Shown: one piece after another, positions 16,725 to 25,867 of the stretch
Layout of the letters: every line of letters starts with the position of its first letter
Numbering within the stretch: position 1 is the first letter of the stretch
NCBI GenBank assembly: GCA_037444825.1
Contig: JBBILR010000007.1
Location: forward strand, 54,994 to 118,993
Reading direction: 5' to 3'
DNA: 64,000 nt
Source of the DNA: JBFLVU01 sp037444825
GTDB lineage: Bacteria > Acidobacteriota > UBA4820 > DSQY01
Translations under genes and position numbers: made by a program
Notes under the pieces: model-generated
What the model was told of the DNA's origin: nothing
The model's input: only the letters and a program-made list of their open reading frames with translations
Database searches by the model: none

Positions 16725-17381
16725 ATGGGAGGCGGTGAGTTGGAGGCCGTTTGGGTTTATCCTGTCTTCATGGACGTTCTGGCGAACCTCCCCGATGAGG
16801 AGCGGGGGGCAGAGGCCGACGAAAGGGACGTGGCCCGCTTCCAGGCCGGGAATGCGGCGGCCTTCGAGGACCTGGTGCGGCGCCACGAACGGGGGGTCTA
16901 CCGGCTGGTCCTCCGGCTTCTTCGGAATCCCGACGACGCGCTGGAGGTGACCCAGGAGGCCTTCCTCCGCGCGTACAGAGGCCTCCCTTCCTTCCGGGGC
17001 GATGCGTCCTTCCGGACGTGGCTGTTCGGCATCGCGCTGAACGCCGCCCGAACCCGGCAGGCGGGCCTCCTCCGAAGCCTCTCCCGAACGGAGAGCCTCG
17101 AGGCGAGCGGCGACGACCCGCCGTCCCCCCTCCTGTGGGCCGCCGACCCGGCCCCCTCCCCCGAGAGCCGGACCCTGGGCGGAGAGCTCAAGGAGGCCCT
17201 GCTCACGGCCCTCTCCAGGATCTCTCCGGAACACCGGGAAATCCTCCTCCTCCGGGAAGTGGAGGGGCTCGACTACGGGGAGGTGGGGGCGCTCCTCGGC
17301 ATCCCCGAGGGAACCGTGAAATCCCGCCTGGCCCGGGCCCGAAGGGCCGTCCGGGAGGCGCTGGAGGGCATCTGGCCATGA
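16725..17381 (+). CDS. ECF-type RNA polymerase sigma factor (RpoE-like)
   Basis: 218 residues from the first ATG. Region 2 (AFEDLVRRHERGVYRLVLRLLRNPDDALEVTQEAFLRAY) and region 4 (RISPEHREILLLREVEGLDYGEVGALLGIPEGTVKSRL) are complete and there is no region 3, as in ECF factors. Neither start has a good ribosome site; the ATG at 16770, giving 203 residues that begin MDVLANLPDEE, fits the family length equally well. The last codons overlap the anti-sigma gene in an ATGA, as usual for a sigma/anti-sigma pair. The target genes cannot be inferred from the window. Confidence 0.92.
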   Translation: MGGGELEAVWVYPVFMDVLANLPDEERGAEADERDVARFQAGNAAAFEDLVRRHERGVYRLVLRLLRNPDDALEVTQEAFLRAYRGLPSFRGDASFRTWLFGIALNAARTRQAGLLRSLSRTESLEASGDDPPSPLLWAADPAPSPESRTLGGELKEALLTALSRISPEHREILLLREVEGLDYGEVGALLGIPEGTVKSRLARARRAVREALEGIWP

Positions 17382-18304
17382 CCTGCGAAGAGTTCCTCGA
17401 CCTTCTGGACCAGGGCGAACCCCTGCCCCCGGAGGCTCTGGCTCACCTCGAGAGTTGTCCGAAGTGCGCCCGGGCCCACCTAGTGGCCTCGGAGGCGGCC
17501 CGGGGCCTAGACGCCCTCAAGGAGGACGAGGCTCCCCCGGATCTTCACCGGCGCCTCATGGCCGCCTTGCCGGCGGAAGCGCCCCGCCTCCTCCACCGCA
17601 GGAACCCCTGGGCCCTCCCCCTGGCGGCGCTGTTGGTGGCGGCCCTCCTCGGGGGCTTTTCGCTTCTCTCCTTCCTCCGCCGGGAGACGCCGGAGGCCCT
17701 TTCCCTCCCCCGGCCCTCCGTGGCCGCCCCCCACCCCGCCATCGAGAAGGAGGAGAGCGCCTCCACCGAGTCGCGGAGACAGGCGCCCCCCGAAGGCCCC
17801 CTGCCCAGCTCCGAAGCGGCGGAATCGCTGCCTCCTCCTCCCCCCCGCCCCCTGGAGCTGCACCGGGAGCCCCCCCTCACCCTGTCGCAGGACCTGAGCG
17901 AGGTCCGCCCCAGCGCCCCCGCGCCGGCGGGCGAGGCGGCGGTTCCGCCCGCCCCGGCCGACGCCCAGCCCATGCCTTCCCCCAAAGGCCTTCTGAAAGA
18001 GGAACCGTCGGCTGCCGCCGGCCTGGCCCCCGCCCCCCCCGCCGCCGAGGGAGAGTCGGCCCCCTCTGCGGTTCTCTGCGCCCTGGAGACCCTCGACCGG
18101 AGCCGATACGCCTCCCTCCAGCTCCCTCCGGACTTTTGCCCCCCCCGGGGTAGCCACTGGTACGTCGTCCTGGGCGAGCGGGGGGTGACGGAAGTCACCG
18201 ACGGCCGAGGCAAACCCGTTCCGGACGCCGTGCAGGAGGTGGACGGCGCCGTGCGATACCTCCACCTGCCCCCGGGGAGGTACAAACTGCGCCGGGTGGG
18301 CTGA
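17378..18304 (+). CDS. Zinc-binding anti-sigma factor (single-pass membrane protein)
   Basis: 308 residues. The N-terminal 45 residues carry HLESCPKC, the H-X3-C-X2-C motif of zinc anti-sigma (ZAS) domains. One membrane segment follows at about residues 76-100. The outer part is a long proline/alanine/glutamate-rich linker with a small ordered C-terminal domain containing two cysteines (VLCALETLDR and LPPDFCPP). It should bind the upstream ECF factor at the membrane and release it on a redox or envelope signal. The extracytoplasmic domain matches no family I recognise. Confidence 0.86.
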   Translation: MTCEEFLDLLDQGEPLPPEALAHLESCPKCARAHLVASEAARGLDALKEDEAPPDLHRRLMAALPAEAPRLLHRRNPWALPLAALLVAALLGGFSLLSFLRRETPEALSLPRPSVAAPHPAIEKEESASTESRRQAPPEGPLPSSEAAESLPPPPPRPLELHREPPLTLSQDLSEVRPSAPAPAGEAAVPPAPADAQPMPSPKGLLKEEPSAAAGLAPAPPAAEGESAPSAVLCALETLDRSRYASLQLPPDFCPPRGSHWYVVLGERGVTEVTDGRGKPVPDAVQEVDGAVRYLHLPPGRYKLRRVG

Positions 18305-18315
18305 CGGGCTTCCGG

Positions 18316-19233
18316 TCAGAGAGAGCCTCCGCCCCCCTCTTCTCGCTCCCCAGCGCTCCATAGCGTCAGCAGGGTGACGCTCGCCACCACCACCACCGCC
18401 CCCAACACCTGGAGGAAGACGAGCCGCTCGCCGAGGAGGAGAACCGCCAGGAGGGCCGCCACCACCGGGATCACGTTGGTGAAGGCGGCCACCGTGGAGG
18501 CCCGGAGCCGGCTCAGGGAGAAGTTGAGGAGAAGGTAGGCGAGGAAAGAGCAGCCCCCCGCCAGGTAGAGGAGCGCCCAGAAGGATCGGGGGGCCGGGGT
18601 CGGTAGGCCCTCCTTCCGGAGCGAGCCGAGGGCGAAGGGCAGGTACAGGGCCGCGGCGTAGAAGGACTGTAGCCGGGTGACCGCCAGAGGGCTGTAGCGC
18701 TGGAGGAGCTTGCGGGCCATGGCCGTGTAGACGGAAGCGGTGAAGGCGGCGCCCAGGACCAGGAGGTTTCCGGCCAGGCTCCCTCCCACCGCCTCCTCCC
18801 AGCCCCGGGCCAAAACCAGCAATACGATTCCCAGAAGGGAGAACAGGACCAGGGCCGCCTCCCGGAGCCGCACCCGGACCTTCAGCCAGAAGGCTTCCAA
18901 GAGAAGGACGAAAACCGGGATGGTGGCGATGATCACCGCGGCGGTGGAGGCCAGGGTCCGCTGGATCCCGGCCGCCTCCAGGAAGAAATAGGCCCCCGGC
19001 TCGAAGAGGGCCAGGAGGAAGACCCGGGCGGCCCCTTTCCGGTCGAGCCCCCCAAGGCCCGTCCAGGGGGAGAGGAGGAGGAAGAGCAGGGAGGCCAGCG
19101 CGAAGCGGAGGAAGATGAGAACCGACGGGGTGAAGGCCGCCAGGGCGATCTTGGTGGCCACGAAGGAGGCCCCGAAGAGGACCGACATGGCCGTGACGGC
19201 CAGGACGGCCGCCCCCCTTCCGCAGGCCCTCAA
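18316..19233 (-). CDS. EamA/DMT-family membrane transporter
   Basis: 305 residues with ten hydrophobic segments in two EamA repeats (first begins SVLFGASFVATKIAL, second near LAGNLLVLGAAFTASVY). The likely start is TTG at 19233: it overlaps the queC stop in TTGA and has GAGGA five bases before it, giving the usual EamA length. Overlap with the queuosine-precursor genes suggests translational coupling, so export or uptake of a related compound (preQ0, preQ1 or guanine) is possible. EamA proteins transport very different substrates, so this stays a hypothesis. Confidence 0.85.
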   Translation of the reverse strand: MRACGRGAAVLAVTAMSVLFGASFVATKIALAAFTPSVLIFLRFALASLLFLLLSPWTGLGGLDRKGAARVFLLALFEPGAYFFLEAAGIQRTLASTAAVIIATIPVFVLLLEAFWLKVRVRLREAALVLFSLLGIVLLVLARGWEEAVGGSLAGNLLVLGAAFTASVYTAMARKLLQRYSPLAVTRLQSFYAAALYLPFALGSLRKEGLPTPAPRSFWALLYLAGGCSFLAYLLLNFSLSRLRASTVAAFTNVIPVVAALLAVLLLGERLVFLQVLGAVVVVASVTLLTLWSAGEREEGGGGSL

Positions 19234-20024
19234 TCTTTCCTCTTCAAGGCGTTGAGGAGCCGCAGGAGCCTGCGGGCCCGCTCCCTCAGGGCCTCCCGGT
19301 CGGGTCCGCCCGGAGGGGCGTAGGGAATGGGGTCGGGGACCCCCGCCAGGGCGAAGCCGCGGAGCCTCAACGCGCAGGAGTCGCAGGTGCCGCAGGCCCT
19401 GTCGTTCCGCCGGTAGCAGGACCAGCTCCGCTCCAGCGGCAGGCCCATTTCGAGGGCGGCCTTCACGATGTCCGCCTTGGAGAGGTGGACCAGGGGCGCC
19501 CGGACCTCCAGGCGCGTCTCCGGCCGGGTCCCCGAACGGACCAGGGCGTTCATGGCGGCGACGAACTCCGGCCGGCAGTCGGGGTACCCGGAGGAGTCCT
19601 GGGAGACGGCCCCGTAGTACACCGCCTCCGCACCCAGCGTCTCCGCCCATCCCACGGCCATGGAGAGGAGGACGGCGTTGCGGAAGGGGACGTAGGTGGG
19701 GGGGATGGCCCGGGACTGGAGGTCCGCCTCCGGCACCGGCACCGAGCGGTCGGTGAGGGCCGAACCTCCCACGAGCCGGAAGAAGTTGGTGTGGACCACC
19801 AGGCGGTGCGCCTCCGGGACCTCGAACCAGTCGGCGATCTTTTGGAAGGCCCGGAGCTCCGCCTCCTCCGTCCGCTGGCCGTAGTTGAAGTGGATCAACG
19901 CCAGGCGAAAGCCGTCGCGCCGGGCCATGCCGGCCGCGGTGAGGCTGTCCATGCCCCCGCTCAAGAGGACGACGGCCAGCCCTCCCCCTTCCCGGCCCCC
20001 CTTCCCCTCGACGCCGCCTTCCAT
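19230..20024 (-). CDS. queC: 7-cyano-7-deazaguanine synthase (queuosine precursor)
   Basis: 264 residues. The ATP-pyrophosphatase loop SGGMDS lies near the N-terminus and the zinc site is formed by cysteines in CYRRNDRACGTCDSC. It converts 7-carboxy-7-deazaguanine, ammonia and ATP to preQ0. The ATG at 20024 has a strong GGAGGAGGG site; an alternative ATG at 20060 would overlap the queE stop but has a weaker site. It is part of the queD-queE-queC run in pathway order; folE and queF are not in the window. Confidence 0.93.
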   Translation of the reverse strand: MEGGVEGKGGREGGGLAVVLLSGGMDSLTAAGMARRDGFRLALIHFNYGQRTEEAELRAFQKIADWFEVPEAHRLVVHTNFFRLVGGSALTDRSVPVPEADLQSRAIPPTYVPFRNAVLLSMAVGWAETLGAEAVYYGAVSQDSSGYPDCRPEFVAAMNALVRSGTRPETRLEVRAPLVHLSKADIVKAALEMGLPLERSWSCYRRNDRACGTCDSCALRLRGFALAGVPDPIPYAPPGGPDREALRERARRLLRLLNALKRKD

Positions 20025-20059
20025 GGTCCCTCCTCCCCGCCCCCGAGGCGGGCGGCCCA

Positions 20060-20758
20060 TCAACGGCCCCGGGCCTCTCCCCAGAGGACTTTGTGGAGCT
20101 GCACCATCAGCCGGGCCTCCACGGCCCGTTCCACCATCCACTCCGCCAGCAGGCGCGCCTCCAGCCTCCCCGCCGCCGGAGAAAAGAAGACCGGGCAGGT
20201 CAGGGTGGCGCCGTGTCGTTCCAGGAAGCCCACGGCGAAGTCGAAGTCTTCCCTCCCGGTGAGAACGAACTTGAGGGCGTCCTGCGGCCCCAGCAGGCGG
20301 AGGTTGTCCATCCGAAAGGTCCCCTCCTCCCCGCTGCCGGGGGTCTTCACGTCCACCACCTTCACCACCCCTTCGGGGAGGACGGACAGGTCGTGGGCCC
20401 CGTTGGTCTCCACCGAAACGCGGTGTCCCCGTTCGAGCAGGACCTGGCAGAGGGCCGGGGCGGCGGCCTGGGCCAACGGCTCGCCGCCGGTCACCAGCAC
20501 CCTCGAAATGCCGAAACGGCCGGCCGCTTCCGCCGCCTCCTCCACCGCCATCCGGCGGCCCTCGAAGAAGGCGAAGGTGCTGTCGCAGTAGGAACAGCGG
20601 AGGGGACAGCCCGTGAGGCGCACGAGGACGCAGGGGTAGCCCTGCTCCGGCCCCTCCCCCTGGATGGAGGCGTAGACCTCGTTCACCAGCAGGGTGCGGG
20701 GCGGAGGCTTCTCCCCCAGGTAGCGGGCGGCACCCCGCGGCGGCTGCGACGCGTCCAC
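20060..20758 (-). CDS. queE: 7-carboxy-7-deazaguanine synthase (radical SAM)
   Basis: 232 residues. The radical-SAM cysteines appear in TGCPLRCSYCDS, with the CX3CX2C spacing, followed by the SAM-binding VTGGEPL. It turns 6-carboxytetrahydropterin into 7-carboxy-7-deazaguanine. Translation starts at a GTG at 20758 with AAGGAG eight bases upstream, 10 nt after the queD stop. Confidence 0.92.
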   Translation of the reverse strand: MDASQPPRGAARYLGEKPPPRTLLVNEVYASIQGEGPEQGYPCVLVRLTGCPLRCSYCDSTFAFFEGRRMAVEEAAEAAGRFGISRVLVTGGEPLAQAAAPALCQVLLERGHRVSVETNGAHDLSVLPEGVVKVVDVKTPGSGEEGTFRMDNLRLLGPQDALKFVLTGREDFDFAVGFLERHGATLTCPVFFSPAAGRLEARLLAEWMVERAVEARLMVQLHKVLWGEARGR

Positions 20759-20768
20759 GACGGACTCC

Positions 20769-21122
20769 TTACCGGTAGTAGGAGGCGACGCTCGTTTCGG
20801 TCTCGTAGACGTCCACGCGGCACACCGGCGCCTCCCGGGAAAGGACGTCGAAAAGGTACCGGGCCAGGTTCTCCGCCGTGGGGTTGACGCCCTTCAGCTC
20901 CGGAACCTCGTTCAGGTAGGCGTGGTCCAGGGGCGAGAGGGCCCGGTCCGTGAGTTCCTTGAGGCGCCGAAAATCCATGACCATGCCCAGCCCGTCCAGC
21001 TCGGAAGCCCGGGCGGTCACCTCCACCTTCCAGTTGTGGCCGTGCATCCGCTCGCAGTTGCCGGGGTAGTCCTCGACGCGGTGGGCCGCCGAGAAGTCCC
21101 GCGTGATCTTCACTTCGTACAT
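20769..21122 (-). CDS. queD: 6-carboxytetrahydropterin synthase
   Basis: 117 residues, the normal length of the 6-pyruvoyltetrahydropterin-synthase-like fold. Zinc ligands are in FSAAHR and MHGHNW; ERMHGH is preceded by the CE cysteine of the active site. It makes 6-carboxytetrahydropterin from dihydroneopterin triphosphate. The ATG at 21122 follows GGAGGAACG and a TATACT -10 at 21161-21166. Confidence 0.93.
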   Translation of the reverse strand: MYEVKITRDFSAAHRVEDYPGNCERMHGHNWKVEVTARASELDGLGMVMDFRRLKELTDRALSPLDHAYLNEVPELKGVNPTAENLARYLFDVLSREAPVCRVDVYETETSVASYYR

Positions 21123-21160
21123 CGTTCCTCCGGAAAGGGGGCCCAAGGGGGCCCTCGGGA

Positions 21161-21166
21161 AGTATA
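21161..21166 (-). promoter_or_regulatory. Likely -10 element of the queDEC-EamA operon
   Basis: TATACT on the minus strand, about 39 nt before the queD ATG. No good -35 was found at 16-18 nt. The short leader contains a GGGCCC-rich hairpin but nothing that resembles a preQ1 riboswitch. Confidence 0.5.
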
Positions 21167-21196
21167 ACGGACCTTCCAGGCGGCTTTCTTCCGTCT

Positions 21197-21841
21197 TCAG
21201 CGCGAGGGGAAAGAAAGGCCCGCTTCCCGCGCCGCCTCCTCGAAGTCGGCGTAGGCTGCCGCGGGGTCGGCGCCAAAGGCCGAAATGGCGGCCACGCTGG
21301 CGAAGCCGCGCCTCCAGAGCTCGGGGGCCTTGCGGGCGGTGACGCCGCCGATGGCCACCACCGGGAAAGGCGACCGCCTCAGGACCTCCCGCTGGACCAG
21401 CGGCGGCACCACCGGGTCGGCCCCCTCCTTGGTGGCCGTGGGGAAGACGGGCCCCAGGGCCAGGTAGTCCACGGGAAGGTCCACGGCCTCTTCGAACTGC
21501 TCCAGGGTGTGGGTGGAGAGGCCGATCCAGGCCTCCTTGCCGAGGAGGATCCGCGCCTCGGGCGCCGGCAGGTCCCTCTGGCCCAGGTGGACGCCGGCGG
21601 CCCCCGCCAGGAGGCAAAGGTCCACCCGGTCGTCCACCACCACCCGGGCCTGGTAGGGGCGGGCCTCCTCCACCAGGCGGCGGAGGTCTTCGAGCTTTTC
21701 GGCGTCGGGGCCGGTCTTCCTTCGAAACTGGAGGAGGGAGGCCCCGGCTTCGAAGAGGGCCCGGGCCCAGGCCGTCAAGGCTTCCCCACGGAGGTGCTCC
21801 GGGGTGATGGGGTAAACCGCAGGGAGGGTCCGGGAGGCCAT
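21197..21841 (-). CDS. thiE: Thiamine phosphate synthase/TenI family protein
   Basis: 214 residues, TIM-barrel ThiE type: FRRKTGPD, VVVDDRVDLCLLAGAAGVHLGQRDLP, LSTHTLEQ, YLALGPVFPTATK and IGGV phosphate-binding segment. It would join the pyrimidine and thiazole moieties of thiamine. The gene follows accC by 28 nt and may be co-transcribed. Distinguishing ThiE from TenI (thiazole tautomerase) needs phylogeny; presence of the diphosphate-binding QxRxK-like FRRK favours ThiE. Confidence 0.85.
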   Translation of the reverse strand: MASRTLPAVYPITPEHLRGEALTAWARALFEAGASLLQFRRKTGPDAEKLEDLRRLVEEARPYQARVVVDDRVDLCLLAGAAGVHLGQRDLPAPEARILLGKEAWIGLSTHTLEQFEEAVDLPVDYLALGPVFPTATKEGADPVVPPLVQREVLRRSPFPVVAIGGVTARKAPELWRRGFASVAAISAFGADPAAAYADFEEAAREAGLSFPSR

Positions 21842-21869
21842 GGGTGGAGTCGTCCCCCGCCTCCGCCCC

Positions 21870-23204
21870 CTAGGGGGCGAACCGCTCCATGAACTTGGTG
21901 GAGAGGCGGCCGGCGAGAAAATCCTCGTCTTCCATGATCTTGAGGTGCATGGGGATGTTGGTCTTGATGCCCTCCACCACGAAGGACTCCAGCGCCCGCT
22001 TCATGCGGAGGATCACCTCCTGCCGGGTGTTTCCCCGGACGATGAGCTTGGCGAGGAGGGAGTCGTAGTGGGGGGAGACGAAGTAGCCGGCGTAGGCGGC
22101 GGTGTCCACCCGCACCCCGGGCCCGCCGGGGGCGTGGAAGGTGGTGATCCTGCCGGGGCTGGGGGTGAAGCGGACCGGGTCCTCCGCGTTGATCCGGCAC
22201 TCCATGGAGTGGCCGTGGATCTTGATGTCCTTCTGGCGCCAGATCATCTTCTCCCCGGCGGCGGCCATGATCTGGGCCTTGATGAGGTCGATGCCGGTGA
22301 CGTTTTCGGTGACGGGGTGCTCCACCTGAATCCGGGTGTTCATCTCCATGAAGTAAAACTTCCGGTCCTGGTACAGGAACTCCATGGTGCCCACGGTGGC
22401 GTAGTTCACCGCCTGGGCCCCCCGCACCGCCGTCTCGCCCATCTCCTTCCGGAGGAGGTCATTGAGAACCGCCGAGGGGGCCTCCTCGATGAGTTTCTGG
22501 TGGCGCCGCTGGATGGAGCACTCGCGCTCGAAGAGGTGGATGACGTTGCCGAACTTGTCCCCCAGGACCTGGATCTCGATGTGGCGGGGGGCCTCCAGGT
22601 ACTTCTCGACGTAGAGGTCGGCGTTCCCGAAGGCGGCCATGGCCTCGGCGCCGGCCGTCTGGAAGGCGAGCTCCAGGTCCTTCTCCTCCGCCACCACCCG
22701 CATCCCCTTCCCGCCCCCGCCGGCGGAGGCCTTGAGGATCACCGGGTAGCCGATTTCGGCGGCGATCCTTCTGGCCTCGTCGGCGCTGGCCACCGGCCCG
22801 TCGGAACCGGGGAGGATGGGCACCCCCGCCGCCTTCATGGTCTTCTTGGCCTCGGCCTTGTTGCCCATGAGCGCGATGGTCTGGGGGCTGGGCCCGATGA
22901 AGGTGATGTTGCACGCCTCGCAGACCTGGGCGAACTCCGCCGACTCGGAGAGGAAGCCATAGCCAGGGTGGATGGCGTCCACGTTGGAGACCTCGGCGGC
23001 GGCGATGAGGTTGGTGATGTTGAGGTAGGAGTCTCGGCTGGGGGCGGGGCCGATGCAGATGTTCTCGTCGGCGAAGCGGACGTGGAGGGAGTCGATGTCC
23101 ACGTCGGAGTGGACGGCCACGGTCTTGATGCCCAGCTCCTTGCACGCCCAGATGATGCGGAGCGCGATTTCCCCCCGGTTGGCGATGAGGATCTTCCGAA
23201 ACAT
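21870..23204 (-). CDS. accC: Biotin carboxylase subunit of acetyl-CoA carboxylase
   Basis: 444 residues, the standard AccC length. It begins FRKILIANRGEIALR, has the ATP-grasp loop KASAGGGGKGMR, and the EMNTRIQVEHPVTE catalytic segment. It carboxylates biotin on AccB using ATP and bicarbonate as the first step of fatty-acid synthesis. It follows accB by 8 nt. Confidence 0.96.
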   Translation of the reverse strand: MFRKILIANRGEIALRIIWACKELGIKTVAVHSDVDIDSLHVRFADENICIGPAPSRDSYLNITNLIAAAEVSNVDAIHPGYGFLSESAEFAQVCEACNITFIGPSPQTIALMGNKAEAKKTMKAAGVPILPGSDGPVASADEARRIAAEIGYPVILKASAGGGGKGMRVVAEEKDLELAFQTAGAEAMAAFGNADLYVEKYLEAPRHIEIQVLGDKFGNVIHLFERECSIQRRHQKLIEEAPSAVLNDLLRKEMGETAVRGAQAVNYATVGTMEFLYQDRKFYFMEMNTRIQVEHPVTENVTGIDLIKAQIMAAAGEKMIWRQKDIKIHGHSMECRINAEDPVRFTPSPGRITTFHAPGGPGVRVDTAAYAGYFVSPHYDSLLAKLIVRGNTRQEVILRMKRALESFVVEGIKTNIPMHLKIMEDEDFLAGRLSTKFMERFAP

Positions 23205-23212
23205 GCGGGGGC

Positions 23213-23782
<570 letters not shown>

Positions 23783-23805
23783 CGCATCCCCTTCCGCACG
23801 GAGCG

Positions 23806-23814
23806 AGTATACCA
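23806..23814 (-). promoter_or_regulatory. Extended -10 promoter of accBC
   Basis: TGGTATACT on the minus strand gives a TGn extension plus a TATACT -10. A TTGACG lies farther upstream but with a 20-nt spacer, so the extended -10 is the better reading. Confidence 0.55.
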
Positions 23815-23833
23815 GAAGGAAGGGGGGCGGCCG

Positions 23834-25867
23834 TCAAGGGCGGCGCCGGGACTCGGGGAGAACGGTGAGGTCACCGGCCAGCAGGCGCTCCAAGGCCGCC
23901 TCGTCGAGAAGAGGCACCCCCAGCCGGAGGGCCTCCTCGCGCTTGGAGCCGGCCCCGGGCCCTTCGATGACGGCGGTGGTCTTCGCGCTGACCGACCCCG
24001 CCACCCGGGCCCCCAGGGCCTCCAGGGCCGCCTTGGCCTCCGAGCGGCTCCTGGAGGCCAAGGTCCCGGTGAGAACGAAGGTGAGTCCCGAGAGGGGGCC
24101 GGGGGCGGAGGGGCCCCCTTCCGCCGCCAGGCGGAGGCCCGCCCTCCGGAGCCGCTCCACCATCTCCCGGTTTTCGGGAACCTCGAAGAAGGCCCGAATC
24201 TCCCTCGCCACCTTGGGCCCCACGCCCTCCACCGCCTGGAGTTCCTCCTCAGAGGCCCCCGCCAGGGCTTCCAGGGAAGGAAAGGCCGCCGCCAGGTCCC
24301 GGGCGGTCTCCAGACCCACCTGGCGGATCCCCAGCGCGTAGAGGACGTTCCGGAAGGGCCTGCCCTTGCTCTTCTCGATTTCGGCAAGCAGATTCGACGC
24401 GGATTTCTCCGCCATCCGGGGAAGGGCCGAGAGAGCCGGGAGGGTGAGGTCGTAGAGGTCCGCCAGGGACGAGACCAGGCCCCGCTCCACCAGCTGGTCC
24501 ACCAACACCTTCCCCAACCCGGCGATGTCCATGGCGTCCCGGCTGGCGAAGTGCCGGAGCCCCTCCTTGAGCTGGGCCTTGCAGGAGCGGTTGGCGCACC
24601 GGAGGATGGCCTCGCCCTCCGCCCGGTGGACGGGGCCTCCGCAAACGGGACAGGCGGAGGGGAACTCGAAGGGAAGGGCGAAGACCGGGCGCTTCTCGAA
24701 GCGAACCCCCACCACGTACGGAATGACCCCTCCCGCGCGCTCCACGAGGACGGCGTCCCCCACCCGCACGTCCTTCCTCCGGAGGTCCTCCTCGTTGTGG
24801 AGGGAGGCGCTGGAGACGGTGACCCCGCCCACCCGGACGGGGCGCAGGCGCGCCACCGGGGTGAGGGCCCCGGTGCGCCCCACCTGGACGGCGATCTCCT
24901 CCACCACCGTCTCCGCCTGCTCGGGGGGGAACTTGAAGGCCACCGCCCACCGGGGGGACTTGGCGGTGCTGCCCGCTCGCTCCTGGAACTCCCGCCCGTT
25001 GACCTTCACCACCAGGCCGTCGGCGTCGTAGGGGAGGTCGCGGCGCCGCTCCGTCCAGTGCCGGCAGGCGTCCAGGATCTCCGGGAGTCCCCGGCAGAGC
25101 CGCGCGTGCGGTTCCACCGGAAGGCCCCACGAGCGGAGGGCTTCCAGGGTCTCCCACTGGGATCCCGGAGGAGGCCCCTCCATCTGCAGGATTTCGTAAC
25201 AAAAGAGAGCCAGGGGGCGGCCCGCGGTGACGGAGGGGTCGATCTGTCTCAGGCTGCCGGCGGCGGCGTTGCGGGGGTTGGCGAAGGGGCTCTCCCCCTG
25301 CTCCTCGCGGCGGGCGTTCATCTCCACGAAGGCCTGGACGGGGATCACCACCTCGCCCCGCACCACCAGATACGGGGGGCCGCCGGCGAGGGTCCGGGGG
25401 AGCGTCTTCAGGGTGCGGAGGTTCGCCGTCACCTCCTCCCCCACGAAACCGTCGCCCCGGGTGGCCCCCCGCGCGAAGCGGCCCCCCTCATAGTAGAGGG
25501 CCACGGAAAGGCCGTCGAGCTTGATCTCCGCCACGCACTCCAGGGACTCCTGCCCCAATAGACGGCAGGCCCGGTCGTACCACTCCCGAAGGTCCCCCTC
25601 GTCGTAGGTGTTCTCCAAGCTCAGGAGGGGAGCGGGGTGGGGCAGGGGTCGAAAGCCGCGGCCCACCGCTCCCCCGACCTTCTCCGCCGGGCTCTCCCCC
25701 GGGACGGCGTCGGGGAAGGCGGCTTCGAGAGAGCGCAGTTCCCGCTCCAGGCGGTCGTACTCGGCGTCGGAGATTTCGGGCGCGTTCTCTTCGTAGTAGA
25801 GGCGCCGGTGGCGCTCCACCTCCCGCCGAAGGAGTTGAATCCGTTCTCGGGCCTCACGGGGATCCAC
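23834..25867 (-). CDS. ligA: NAD-dependent DNA ligase
   Basis: 677 residues, normal LigA length. The adenylation motif IKLDG is present, followed by OB-fold, a zinc finger (CPVCGG with later CANRSC), HhH repeats (AVEGVGPKVAREI) and a C-terminal BRCT domain (LTFVLTGTLASRSRSEAKAALEALG). It seals nicks in replication and repair using NAD. Translation starts at a GTG at 25867, which overlaps the end of the histidine kinase gene by 14 nt. Confidence 0.97.
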   Translation of the reverse strand: MDPREARERIQLLRREVERHRRLYYEENAPEISDAEYDRLERELRSLEAAFPDAVPGESPAEKVGGAVGRGFRPLPHPAPLLSLENTYDEGDLREWYDRACRLLGQESLECVAEIKLDGLSVALYYEGGRFARGATRGDGFVGEEVTANLRTLKTLPRTLAGGPPYLVVRGEVVIPVQAFVEMNARREEQGESPFANPRNAAAGSLRQIDPSVTAGRPLALFCYEILQMEGPPPGSQWETLEALRSWGLPVEPHARLCRGLPEILDACRHWTERRRDLPYDADGLVVKVNGREFQERAGSTAKSPRWAVAFKFPPEQAETVVEEIAVQVGRTGALTPVARLRPVRVGGVTVSSASLHNEEDLRRKDVRVGDAVLVERAGGVIPYVVGVRFEKRPVFALPFEFPSACPVCGGPVHRAEGEAILRCANRSCKAQLKEGLRHFASRDAMDIAGLGKVLVDQLVERGLVSSLADLYDLTLPALSALPRMAEKSASNLLAEIEKSKGRPFRNVLYALGIRQVGLETARDLAAAFPSLEALAGASEEELQAVEGVGPKVAREIRAFFEVPENREMVERLRRAGLRLAAEGGPSAPGPLSGLTFVLTGTLASRSRSEAKAALEALGARVAGSVSAKTTAVIEGPGAGSKREEALRLGVPLLDEAALERLLAGDLTVLPESRRRP

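Noticed and set aside
21122..21166. A preQ1 riboswitch before queD
   Set aside because: The leader is only about 30 nt and GC-rich; I could not find the A-rich tail and pseudoknot pattern of preQ1-I or preQ1-II.
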